From Cordylochernes scorpioides (taxonomy: Eukaryota; Arthropoda; Arachnida; Pseudoscorpiones; Chernetidae), in the NCBI GenBank assembly GCA_030710605.1, contig CP092865.1, positions 141,505,282-141,569,281 on the forward strand: DNA of 64,000 nucleotides, given 5' to 3'. The notes beneath the pieces were generated by a model, which had not been told where the DNA came from, did not search any database, and saw nothing but the letters and a program-made list of their open reading frames with translations. Made by a program: the position numbers and the translations under genes. Below, in pieces: positions 55,127 through 64,000 of this stretch (its first letter is position 1; each line of letters opens with the position of its first letter).

Positions 55127-55199
55127 TCCAGGGTAGCCTAGTGGTCATGGCATCTGCCCGGTAAGCGGAAGGTCGTGGGTTCGATTCCCATCCCTTGAC
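55127..55199 (+). tRNA. tRNA-like gene, anticodon GGT (Thr by code), position 33 is C
   Basis: Acceptor TCCAGGG/CCCTTGA (one mismatch), D arm GCCT...TGGC, anticodon stem TCTGC/GCGGA, loop CCGGTAA, T arm GTGGG/CCCAT with loop TTCGATT, then a T-run (55201-55207). The loop has C at the normally invariant U33, and GGT is unusual for eukaryotic Thr. It may be a tRNA-derived SINE head rather than a translating tRNA. It lies in Helitron 2. Confidence 0.55.
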
Positions 55200-55293
55200 A
55201 CTTTTTTTATTTTATCCATTCTGACCAAAATCTATCCGTGAACTTCACACAGTGAACTTCAAACAGACAGAATAAGGCAATTATATAAGTAGA

Positions 55294-56189
55294 TAGACAG
55301 CTTCATGCAGCTTGAGGAACTATACTACTATGTGACTTGATTTACATCAATGTAAATATTTAAAAAGTTACTTTAGAATATAACTCATTGTAAATAGCTC
55401 AACTTGATCAACTTTCTCTTTCCACGATACTAATTATCACAGATAACTTCATTAAATCAACTTCCATCATTGCTTAACATACTGTAAATAACTACCTTGC
55501 GATTTCTTCTATCTGCTTATGTGTATGCTTATTTGTTTAATGTATATGTTTATTCAATGCTCTTTTTCTTAATTGTTTGTTTTCTTTTTGACAATTCTGT
55601 TACCTACTCTACTACAATATGAATTATTGTAAATAGTTTCACGCGCAATTATCCAGATTGGATATAGCGTGTCTTATTTGCAACTGGTAAATAAATAAAG
55701 TTAAATAAAAGTTTTAAAAAAAAAGTCTAATAGGGAATATTATATTCCCTAACTAATATTATATTCCGTCTAACTTACCGAGTGTTCGTTTTTATGAATT
55801 ATATAGAATTACAGTAAGTCTACCCTAAGAGCCTTACCAAAGTTTTAACATGAATTATAAATGAGAGAAATATCTAACCCTTTTTAATATTTTTCATTTC
55901 CAACATCTCAGAGACCCGCTGTTGCCATTTTCAAGGAAAACACTATTTTCTATTGTTTACTCTTTATATTTAAATTCTGAATGAACTGTTATATTTAAAA
56001 GTGTGCAGCGCGCGTCAAAACCCTTCAAATCCAACGAAATATAAAAAAAGAATTCAAATTTAATTTTCTTGGATTTATGTTATAAACACGCTTCCCTCTC
56101 CACGCTTTTAAACAGTTCATCCAGAATATTAATAGAAAGTAAACAATAGTAGATATATGTGAACAATATTTACCCGGAAATTATTTAAA
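55294..56189. other. AT-rich, no gene seen
   Basis: Unique-looking sequence. A short inverted pair TCTAATAGGGAATATTA / TAATATTATATTCC lies near 55720-55760. Nothing else supported. Confidence 0.45.
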
Positions 56190-56400
56190 AGAGAAAAAAT
56201 AAAAATCAGGTAAAAAGTTTCTTTTAATTTGAATTTGCAAGCTTTCGAGCAAATATACTGCTCTTCAACGGCCTAATTAAGATTATTTAGAGTTTGCACT
56301 ATGAAGCATTAGCCCGTTGAAGAACAGTATATTTGCTCAAAAGCTTTAAAATTCAAATTAAAAGAAACTTTTTGCCTGATTTTTATTTTTCCTATTTCAA
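56190..56400. mobile_element. Palindromic element with GAAAG/ hairpin motif
   Basis: Arms AAATAAAAATCAGGTAAAAAG... and ...CTTTTTGCCTGATTTTTATTT are inverted copies of about 75 bp, separated by about 45 bp. Inner arm ends read (minus) GTTGAAGAGCAG, loop, TTTGCTC, GAAAGCTT. That resembles a hammerhead core only partly (TTGAAGA in place of CTGANGA). Confidence 0.6.
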
Positions 56401-56458
56401 ATAATAGATATATGAAAGTTAAAAAAATTCTCTGAAATATAACTAATAATAATAGTAA

Positions 56459-56746
56459 TGTGGCGACCACACTTTGCTTCAGCGAGCGCGAACTGGGACA
56501 AAGCTTCACTACACATACGGGCAGTAGTGTGACGGCCTCACTACGCATGCGCGCGGGACGTCATCTGAGGCTTCTGCTGGCCACTTGCGTGATAACAACA
56601 AGGCCTGCTCCCAACGGCCGTTACTTCAACCGTTACTTCTTTTCTCTTTATATATTTATGACTTTAAATAAATTTATTTTAATTTTAATTTTATCAGAGC
56701 GGCCTTTCCACAAGCCACACCAATACATCACGCAATCACCACCACA
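56459..56746 (+). repeat. Solo LTR candidate
   Basis: 288 bp beginning TGTGGCGACCACAC and ending CACCACCACA, flanked by GTAA on both sides (56455-56458, 56747-56750). GC-rich centre, then TTTATATATTTATGAC and AATAAATTTA, which may be TATA and poly(A) signals. Solo LTRs arise by recombination between LTRs; the partner family was not found here. Confidence 0.6.
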
Positions 56747-56976
56747 GTAATAATAAACGGCTTTTCCGAGAATAAGTTTCTTGCTTTATCTTATATTCTT
56801 TCAAGCTTTCGGGTTTTATAAATTCTTCTACAGGAGTATATGACATATTCTTGTAGAGGGTTTTTTCTGGTTCGGTTCCAAAATCACTTTATTAGGTAGC
56901 GCTCAACAAGAGCAATCTAGTTTATGATAATTGAAACAATGAATAATATGTGAAGGTTATTCGCATATTAAACAAA

Positions 56977-57050
56977 ATGTTAACGCGGGATTCAATCCCG
57001 GTTCATGGCTGTGAGGAATCGAGGGTGTTAACCACTCGTCCACCGACTTA
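56977..57050 (-). repeat. tRNA-like sequence, probable SINE head
   Basis: Minus-strand GTCGGTGGACGAGTGGTTAA (A-box-like) and GGGATTGAATCCC (B-box-like) at tRNA spacing. The anticodon arm does not fold properly, and acceptor pairing is absent. Best read as a tRNA-derived relic. Confidence 0.45.
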
Positions 57051-57129
57051 TAGAAGGATTTACAATACCCGAAAGAATGATAGAATATATGAATAAATCA
57101 AGAAAATTGAAATTTATAATACAATATAA

Positions 57130-57335
57130 TATAATGCGGCATGTGATTGTAATCCCTGGACACTTTTATCTTTCCGTTTATCATTACTCTTTACAATTCA
57201 TCCTTCCATACTTCATCCGTAAGGTTAGAAATAATCGTTATTTCTCCCTAAAATAAAATTTGATTTTTCGTTCAAAAGAAACACATGCGGGATAATTTTC
57301 AAATGTCGTTTTACAAGAAAATTGTCCTTGGAAGC
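57130..57335. repeat. Dispersed repeat related to the palindrome at 60714
   Basis: TTTATCTTTCCGTTTATCATTACTC, the ATCATTACTCTTTACAATTCATCC core, CGTTATTTCTCCCT and CGTTTTACAAG are all found, in reverse, in 60714-60975. One arm only is clear here. Confidence 0.55.
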
Positions 57336-57513
57336 CGTTTTTTAATAGCAGATATAGTTCCTTGAAAAGGGCGACAGCGGGTTTCCCGAAGCGTTTGAAA
57401 TAAAATATATAAAGGTTAAAGATTTATCATTTATAATTCAATTATATAACCAAGTGGTACTTCCAGGTCTTTAGACCAACAGCAGGTGCATCCTTCTTTC
57501 CTTCTTTATCCCG

Positions 57514-57654
57514 AAATGCCCCAAATGCGATTCCCAACCAGCCAGTTTTGAACATCTATTGAATTGTATCAAATCCTTCAAAAAAGACCTCTGGGAAAAC
57601 TCCAGGACTATAATAGAAAAGCTGAGACAATGGAACCTAATGGAGATCGTTTAA
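57514..57654 (+). pseudogene. LINE ORF2 C-terminal relic
   Basis: KCPKCDSQPASFEHLLNC is a CxxC...HxxxC knuckle, followed by FKKDLWENSRTIIEKLRQW, NLMEIV and stop. Typical last ~45 residues of an arthropod non-LTR element. No RT upstream. Confidence 0.6.
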
Positions 57655-58365
57655 ACGATTTGAGGAATAAACAACAACATATAACCAATCTCTTCTACTC
57701 AAAATTTGAATTTTCTATGATAATAATTTAGATAAATAGCTAATCATTATTATTATTATTATTGCTATATCTTGTTGGTTTGGATAGATTCAAACATAGT
57801 TAAAACTTTCCTCTAAATATTTGCTACGATAGAGTCTGTGGGGAACAAGAGATTTCCTTCCAGTCTGCTGGGATGACAGACCACGGCAAACATACAGCGG
57901 GGCCTGGAAATAGTACGGATGGCCACCGCTGTGTGGCAGATCGGCGGAAGTCAATGAGAACCCAATAGACATTCTAGGGTGTTGTCCTTTTGTCTTCCTC
58001 TAAAAATATAGCTAATAATTAATACCAATAAACACTAACTTTGAAATACTTTCTGGGCCATCGCTGGACTAATAAATCGACACACCACAATTCCATCTTA
58101 ATAGGCTTAAGTTATCTTGAAATATTACTTATCATTATTATTTGCGTTAGAATGAGGGGAAATTTGGTCATAGATCGCTACGTATAGTTTAGAATTACAA
58201 TAGGACGAATCTCGGGAGTTTTTTTCAAAAAATAAATAAAAGCTAACGGTGACAATAACCTTTATTGAAGTGTGCGCGCGAAATTCGTGAATAAATATTT
58301 TAGAATATTTCCACTTATGTAAACTACTCAATGTATATATATGTCATATTTTATATTTTGTATAT
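57655..58365. other. No gene seen
   Basis: AT-rich flank. A stretch of more balanced composition at 57840-57960 (GAACAAGAGATTTCC ... GCAGATCGGCGG) has no recognisable content. Confidence 0.45.
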
Positions 58366-59093
58366 TGTTGCACCATCCTGGGGTGATGGCTTCATGTAAA
58401 TATTCTATGGTTCCATATCAAGATTATAAGTGAGACCAGAACATAGAGTAATCATAAAACAAATTTATTTTAACACACAAGGAAAGTATTTATAATTATT
58501 TTCTATCTTAAACTGAGAGATATCTAAACAAAATATTTACAAATGAAATGCTGACGTCACGTGACTCATGAAGATAAACCGAGTAGGACGTCACAGATTA
58601 TTCTGTGACAATATATTGAAACAGAAAACCCATGTATAACTACAAAATGGCGTCAATAAAATAGATACCCGGGACAGAAAGGGTCGATGAGCCGGGAAGG
58701 ATAGTATAACAGGTCGTAACTCTTGCTCGAGTAAACAAGAGAGATTTATAAACATATTGGTCGTGGCAGTCCCTGATTGGACGTCCTCTCTCTCTCTCTC
58801 TCTCTGACGTCACCAGTATGATATAAGCTGGTAGCTCGGAGCCCAAAAAAAGACAGGCACCAGCAGGGAAGAAGTCTATTTAGATCGCCATGCTTCCTGA
58901 TTGACCAGATCGGTCTCAGTACTCCCCCCTATAGTCTCACCCTTCCCGGGAACCATCCCTAAACAGAGGTAACCATGTTCCTATACGTGTGGTCTTCAAT
59001 TGTCTTCAGGCTAGTGCGCCTCCACTTCCGGCCCATGACTGCATGTTGGATGAGGAGCCCACTGTGATGTTGTCGGCTCCACTCATTTTTACA
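58366..59093 (+). repeat. Solo LTR candidate
   Basis: 728 bp beginning TGTTGCACCATCC and ending ATTTTTACA, with ATAT on both sides (58362-58365, 59094-59097). It contains CGTCACGTGACTC, a (CT)n run at 58784-58804 and CAATAAAATAG. Because the flanks are simple AT sequence the duplication is weak evidence. Confidence 0.45.
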
Positions 59094-59100
59094 ATATATA

Positions 59101-59192
59101 TAAAGTAGAATTAAATATAATTTATATGAAAGATAGTTGTAAGATAATTTTTACAACTATCTTTCATATAAATTATATTTAATTCTACTTTA
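59101..59192. repeat. 92-bp perfect hairpin
   Basis: Two 42-bp arms (TAAAGTAGAATTAAATATAA... and its exact complement) with an 8-bp loop GATAATTT. I see no mismatch. It could be a minimal MITE or a hairpin precursor. Confidence 0.85.
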
Positions 59193-59295
59193 TCGTTTTC
59201 AATAATAGCTTGCTATACTGAAATTATACTCTCAATTCGACATATAAATTTTCTATAACTTTTCTTAAATATTATAAAACCTTTATATATATATA

Positions 59296-59758
59296 CTAGA
59301 GACGAATGACCCGGGCAACGCCCGGGTTTTACCCGATTAAATGTTTTTATTCAAATACTATTTGTTACAATTATAGCACGGCGGCGGTGGGGCCCGTTGG
59401 CTCCCGGCGTTCACGCGACTTCCCTGTGCGCGCATGGCTGTCCCGAGGGCCCACGTGACCGCCCGCCATTTCCGCCGCACAGGGAGGTAACGTGCACGCC
59501 CGCAGCCAATCGTCGCGCGCCGCCGTCGACGCCTGAGTGTTCTAGAGGGCGCTGCTCGTGACTTAAGTTGAATAATTTGAATATATAGTTTAAATAAATG
59601 ATTTATATATTTTTTAAAATAGCCTATCGTCATCCCCGTTATTTTTTACCTATGTATGGAAATTTTGGTTTGAATTAGTGAACTACTGCGAATTTGTATA
59701 CCGGACATACAGACCAACAAACAAACATACAAACATTCATTTTTATATATATAGAAGA
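59296..59758 (-). mobile_element. Non-autonomous Helitron with GC-rich cargo (Helitron 3)
   Basis: Minus strand 5' end TCTTCTATATATATAAAAATG at 59758 next to T; 3' hairpin CCCGGGCGTTGCCCGGG, TCATTCGTCT and CTAG at 59296 next to A. 463 bp. Interior 59380-59560 is strongly GC-rich and CpG-rich, with CCCTGTGCGCGCAT also seen in Helitron 1 (31556 and 31828). No tRNA found in it. Confidence 0.75.
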
Positions 59759-60119
59759 TATATAGATGGAAATTTCATATATATATATATGGAAAAACAA
59801 TAGAAAAAAATATCTCGGAGCAAGTTAAATAAACGTTTAGTTTATTTTTGCTCCACTAGAAGGCGCTCTGCCATCTAAAAAGCACATGTGCTCGTGGTCA
59901 GGAGATGCCTTCTTTATTTTTCATATATATATTTATATATCATTTCTCCTTTAGTTTCTTGTATTCGTATTACAACCTGTTGAATGACGTTATTGCCTGA
60001 AAGCTTATTTCGCTTTAATAAAGATTCTCGTCGCCGTTAGCGTTTACTCCTTCTTGGATAGTTTAGAATCTTCGAAGGAGATATAGGTGAAAACTTTGTG
60101 TATATACATATGTCATAAT

Positions 60120-60660
60120 ATATAATCTTCCAGGAATAATAAAGCCAACCTACAGACAACCCAGAGAGAGAGACGGGAGGGTAAAGTCCGGTCACTTTAG
60201 ACACCAGCGACATTCCAAGGGGCGACTACTGGGGTCCGTTACTTAACACCTTGCGACTTTGAAGACAGTTGGGGATTGTGTGCGACACGAACGGACGCCC
60301 GGCTCTCTCCCTATCTCTTGAGTTGGGTAATGCCAGCCATCACCTCGACCTGCCCACTCTGTGGGAAAGAACTCTCGCAGTCCATCGGTGGCGGAGTCTT
60401 TCTCGCGGTGGGCGCCACCAATGAAGACCTTGTATATATATATTTATATATATATGTATATTTATCTATTTATTCATATATCTATCATTATTAATACTTT
60501 TTATTCATTTTATGTATTTAACCTTATATAATCTTATATGGACGTTATAATAAATCAGTTTCAATCTCAATCTCCCTCTCTCTCTGGTTGCCTGGGTTCC
60601 TCTTCCAACTTGTGATGTGAATATTTCTCTTTCCCCACCTTATTATATTGCCACATATAT
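60120..60660 (+). other. Possible LTR-like or retroelement leader sequence
   Basis: Starts GAATAATAAAGCCAACC; contains a short frame MPAITSTCPLCGKELSQ (60330) with a CxxC pair, long TA runs at 60430-60480, AATAAATCAG and a CT-rich end before CCACA. Mixed composition suggests a repeat, maybe a solo LTR from about 60112 to 60655, but no target duplication was found. Confidence 0.3.
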
Positions 60661-60713
60661 GTTGAAATATATTTCAATATATACTTATATCCCCATATGT
60701 AAAATAGCTATAG

Positions 60714-60975
60714 TGTAAAACGACGTTCGACAAGTTTTACCGCAAATGTTTCTTTTGTGAACGAAAAATCGTAATTTATTTTAAGGAGAAATAACGACTA
60801 TTTCTATCCTTAGGGATCAAGTATGAAAGGATGAATTGTGAAGAGTAATGATAAACGGAAAAATAAAAGTGTCCAGGGTGGGAAATAGTCGTTATTTCTA
60901 CTTAAAACAAATTACGATTTTTCGTTAAAAAAAAAAAAACATTTGCGGTAAAACTTGTCAAACGTCGTTTTACAA
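60714..60975. mobile_element. Palindromic element, third family
   Basis: About 90-bp inverted arms (GTAAAACGACGTTCGACAAG... and ...CTTGTCAAACGTCGTTTTAC) and a tail ATCATAATCCACATTATATT. A repeat TAGCTATAGTGTAA flanks it at about 60704-60718 and 61001-61015. Layout (palindrome, unpaired tail, 10-14 bp duplication) is as in 24669 and 44565, although no CUGANGA core was seen. Confidence 0.65.
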
Positions 60976-61015
60976 TCATAATCCACATTATATTGTATTA
61001 TAGCTATAGTGTAAT

Positions 61016-62540
61016 ACCAAAACGAAATAATAAAGTTAGATTGAGTGACAGCCGACGCAGGACAGGAAAAAAGTCCGAAAAACATGTCGAGGTACCAGGT
61101 GTGGCCCCTTCTTCCTCAAATATGGGGCAGTCCGCTTTGAGACACGATGATTGACAGAACCTCCTGGACAGATCTCCCCTGACCGGTGTCGGCTTCACTT
61201 GCTCTCTCGCCATCTCTATGGTGACATCCAACATGTCTCGTCCTTTTGTGTAATCCCAATTCCACGCCTGAACCCACTCTGAACATTGTGGCCACCACGA
61301 CTGAATCTAACCACCAAACCACAATACAGTTATCCAACAGAATCAACTACATCACAACATTGATCCCACCTCGTATTATATAATCTAAAATTCTAATATT
61401 TAATTTTTTAAAAAACATATATTTTATTTCTATTCATTGACTGTTCTACATTTTTGACCATAGTTTTAGAATATACAACTTTGAATATTGTTGTAAATAT
61501 ATGTATAGTTAACCTACCTTTTTTTTAAATTCACTAATATAGGATTTATTTTATAAATTCTATATAATTGTGATGAATATTATGATGAATATTATAATGT
61601 ATAATTTGCTTCAAGTAATTGGAAAAAACTACTTGATAAGTAAATAACTATCTTTCCTATTTTCACGACTGCACCTTCAATTCTCTATCTTTTCAACAAA
61701 ACATTTTATTCATAACATATACCATGGTATATGGTATATATATAATGATTATCTATATAATCAAGACACTTAGAGTTAGAATCCCAATTGTCAATTGATG
61801 TGTTAATAGCGGGGACAATATAGTCCTAATTATAAAATTCTATGTACGACACCTTTGTGTGCTATCATTCAATCAGTCAATTAAGTTTCTAACAACGGAC
61901 ATCATTAATTTAAACCCCAACGTTTTCTAATGCTATTCCGCAATGAATGACATTTTAATGTGAGAAAGGCCATTATCAGTTCAAATCAGTTATAATATAT
62001 GTATGTTGTAATTACTTCAAATATTTAATGTAATCATTGAAATATGGACTTGGGACAAATATGTTGATATGCAAATATTAAAGTGATGCACAAATCTTAC
62101 AAAACTTCCAATTTCCTCTCTTCAAGCCATAGTTTCAGGATACACACACATACGACCTATACAGGATTGTGTTGGGTAAAACAAAGTTGAAAAAAGGTTT
62201 TAAAAAATAGCTAAAAATAAAAGAGAATAGGGAACACCCCCTTTTCATGAAGAATAGATGACAATAGAGAACTTGATCTCATAGAAGTCAATCTACTTCA
62301 ATCTGGATGTATTCTTTATTTCATTAAAATAAATAGATATAAACAAGGAATACTTGGTAATAATTGCAATTAGTCATCTCCACCTGCTACACCTAACATA
62401 TACTGATTTCACTCTTAAATTTTTTCAATTAAGCAGTTTTATCAAAATTATTTACACTCTTAAAATATAAAAGGAAAGGATTTAAAAGCACGAATGTTTC
62501 TTTTATACATAATACAAACTTCTACTGGCCTTACTGCGAT
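61016..62540. other. No supported gene
   Basis: 61016-61370 is less AT-rich with two short minus frames of no known family. 61371-62540 is AT-rich, intron-like. No repeats recognised. Confidence 0.4.
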
Positions 62541-62544
62541 GAAA

Positions 62545-62695
62545 AAATATATTGGGAGGGCTTGACTCATCAGTGGTGAACCTTTCCAGCGGTTTCGCCA
62601 ATTTAATCCACCAGATCGCTTCTCAGAACTCTAATACTGTATTGGACGATTCTGCTTATATACGCAGCAATGAAAGTGGAATCTCAGAAATGGTT
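62545..62695 (-). repeat. Dispersed repeat, inverted partner of 45250-45420
   Basis: GACTCATCAGTGGTGAACCTT and AGCGGTTTCGCCAATTTAATC match the reverse complement of the stretch at 45335-45385 with several differences (shared AGCGGTTTCGCCAA). Confidence 0.6.
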
Positions 62696-62797
62696 TTCAA
62701 GAAAACTATGGACATAAGCTTATAGAACAGTAGAATTACATTCAAATACTTTTAAAATAGCTGTAGAAATAATGTAGAAAGAAATGGCTATACATAC

Positions 62798-62933
62798 TGG
62801 AGGGATAGAGTCCCTTGACCGGCGGGCAGTTGAGGTAGGCCGTGGTGTTGACTGGGGTGGGGGGCCAGCACAGGAAGCCGTCCCACGTGGCGTTGCAGAC
62901 TATCTCTGAGTAGCTTGCTGCACACACCGCCAT
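62798..62933 (-). CDS. Class B (secretin-family) GPCR, hormone-receptor-domain exon
   Basis: Minus strand, 136 nt. A CTAAC branch-like site and AATTCCAAG acceptor precede ATGGCGG at 62933; the donor is A|GTATGT at 62797-62792. Protein: MAVCAASYSEIVCNATWDGF, LCWPPTPVNTTAYLNCPPVKGL. The spacing C...CNATWDxxxCWPxTPxxTxxxxxCP is the extracellular HRM domain, with conserved Asp and Trp and an N-glycosylation site (NAT, NTT). Class B receptors bind peptide hormones (in arthropods PDF, DH31, DH44-type) and signal through G proteins. CWPPTP and CPPxKG look more like a PDF- or calcitonin-type receptor, but I cannot assign it. Other exons must lie outside this stretch; minus strand implies transmembrane exons at lower coordinates, none of which I found. 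Confidence 0.75.
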
Positions 62934-62944
62934 CTTGGAATTAA

Positions 62945-63207
62945 CAGCAGTTAGATAAATCCCCCTTCTCTCTATTAAAATAAGAGAATATTAGAAATAC
63001 GGTTACCCAGACATCCTAAAACTGACAAAAATTTGCCTAAAATGTATAATCGCCCAGGTTAAATCCGTATAACTACAGTTAGATAACTTCTTCCTTCTCT
63101 CTCTCTTCAAATAGAAGACATATTAGCAAATACGGATCACCCAGCCATAATAAAACTGACAAAAATCTGTCTAAAAGGTACAACCGTTCAAGTTAAATCC
63201 GAATAAT
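62945..63207. repeat. Imperfect tandem duplication of about 125 bp
   Basis: AGTTAGATAA...CCTTCTCTCT..., ATACGG, ACCCAG, AAACTGACAAAAAT and AGTTAAATCCG recur in order at 62950-63065 and 63077-63205. It lies in the intron upstream of the GPCR exon. Confidence 0.6.
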
Positions 63208-64000
63208 GCAGACAAACGGTTCGCCAACAGAAAGCCGACTCTCCACAGTTCTAACAGAATTCGCACTCTCAACATTCGATTCAAAGATTATCCTAATGAA
63301 CCCTGATGAAACTTTGCTCTAGCTGAGGTATTTAAACAAAATATGTTGAGTTATTACCGAAATCATTGACAATTTTACCTTACACCTACTAAATAGCTTT
63401 AATCCATATATCCAAATCTCACTAGAGGAGAAAAAGAAAACTTAGAAACTTGTCATTCCTCGAATTCCAGCTCACCAAAGAAATAATACCAGCTAAAGAC
63501 ATTACTTACCAATTTCCTGATGAACTCACCGCTGATTGGCTGCTTAATATCACGTGGTAGTAGAGATCCAATCAGGGAGTGAATAAAGTATACACCGACC
63601 ACTATTCAAAATCACACATAACCCAATTAAGGTGACGTATACTAACGTAGATATTTGAAATCCAATAAACATGCATTTTTGTAACCAAGTTTGCCGAATC
63701 ACCAGTTTAGATCATCATATACCATTATAATTTACTATATTCAAAGGATAACCCTTCTTACCACTTTCTCATTTATTAACAAATAATTGTCAAAATTTCA
63801 GTGTCATCCATCACTACTAAATCGTAAGTTTTGATCATTTTATATATGTATACATCATCCATAAATTATATATTTTATTTTGTTCTGAATACAGAGCAAT
63901 CCATATTTCAATCTTTAGATAATAAAAAGGCATATATTGGATTGAATACTGGTAAAAGGTTTATTTGACAATATTTCGGTTTGCCGAACGCCAACCTTTG
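63208..64000. other. Probable intron or upstream region, no feature seen
   Basis: AT-rich; the last 40 bases contain TTTCGGTTTGCCGAA, a short hairpin possibly opening another palindromic element that continues past the window. Confidence 0.4.

Larger units (their letters stand above)
53024..55293 (-). mobile_element. Helitron with tRNA cargo, interrupted by Tc1 (Helitron 2)
   Basis: The 3' terminus (minus) has hairpin CCCGGGCGTTGCCCGGG, then TCATTCGG and CTAG at 53024-53027, next to A (53023). The 5' end TCTACTTATATAATTGCC at 55293, next to T, resembles the 5' ends in Helitron 1; beside it is the ACAGACAG-type motif (55263). Between them: tRNA-Gly pseudogene, a Tc1 element (53596-55082) and a tRNA-like gene. 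Without Tc1 it is about 780 bp. The shared tRNA-Gly flank AAATGAGTTTTAAAAATTG shows kinship with Helitron 1. Confidence 0.72.

Noticed and set aside
56207..56395. Hammerhead core in the palindrome
   Set aside because: The first core base is T and stem II would overlap the core, so I list it only as a palindrome.
56977..57050. True tRNA-Ser or tRNA-Leu
   Set aside because: A- and B-box-like parts exist, but the anticodon arm and acceptor stem do not pair.
60276..60494. Zinc-finger protein gene
   Set aside because: Only a CPLCGKEL piece is present and the frame runs into TA repeats; no His pair.

Overview
This is a eukaryotic, AT-rich window. The evidence is an intron-bearing tRNA-Tyr, animal-type U6 snRNA, a C2H2 zinc-finger array, a secretin-family GPCR exon with GT-AG boundaries, and several classes of animal transposons. 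The tRNA-Gly and tRNA-Tyr sequences look arthropod-like. The Ty3/gypsy, LINE and Tc1 proteins resemble families I associate with arachnids, so an arthropod, possibly a chelicerate, is my best guess; this is a family-resemblance judgement, not an identification.

Host genes are sparse. There is one intact array of 14 canonical zinc fingers plus one degenerate finger (3734-5008), one candidate terminal exon of unknown function (44211-44394, minus), and one hormone-receptor-domain exon of a class B GPCR (62798-62933, minus). Nearly everything else is mobile DNA or its debris.

Layout: 0-1.2 kb, gypsy gag/protease fragment cut by the window edge. 2.4 kb, LINE tail. 3.7-5 kb, zinc-finger gene. 7.2-11 kb, decayed RNase H-type LINE. 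11.3-21.8 kb, a copia element with a 5-bp target duplication; a pogo/Tigger-like DNA element sits in its RNase H region, and a 4.9-kb gypsy-derived element sits in its 5' LTR. 23.3-29.0 kb, a second copia element with a half-tRNA-type primer site, interrupted by a palindromic element. 29.2-30.3 kb, a GC-rich gag relic. 31.4-42.8 kb, a gypsy element with a 5-bp target duplication whose 5' LTR holds a Helitron and whose 3' LTR holds a second member of the 4.9-kb gypsy-derived family. 43.4-43.9 kb, a 55-bp minisatellite. 45.7-51.1 kb, a full-length gypsy with apparently identical LTRs and open gag and pol. 52.5-55.3 kb, two Helitrons, one interrupted by a Tc1 element. 56-61 kb, solo-LTR candidates, palindromic elements and another Helitron. 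61-64 kb, mostly unique sequence around the GPCR exon.

The most interesting material is (1) Helitrons loaded with RNA polymerase III genes: four tandem tRNA-Gly(GCC), one complete and one 5'-truncated tRNA-Tyr, and U6 in one element; a tRNA-Gly pseudogene and another tRNA-like gene in a second. The boundaries of the first are fixed by the empty site preserved in the sibling LTR. (2) Palindromic elements whose arms carry hammerhead-ribozyme-like cores (CUGANGA ... GAAAC) with compensatory stem II changes, suggesting relation to Penelope-like elements. (3) A gypsy element with a slippery-looking heptamer abutting the gag stop. All calls were made by eye; no searches or folding were run.
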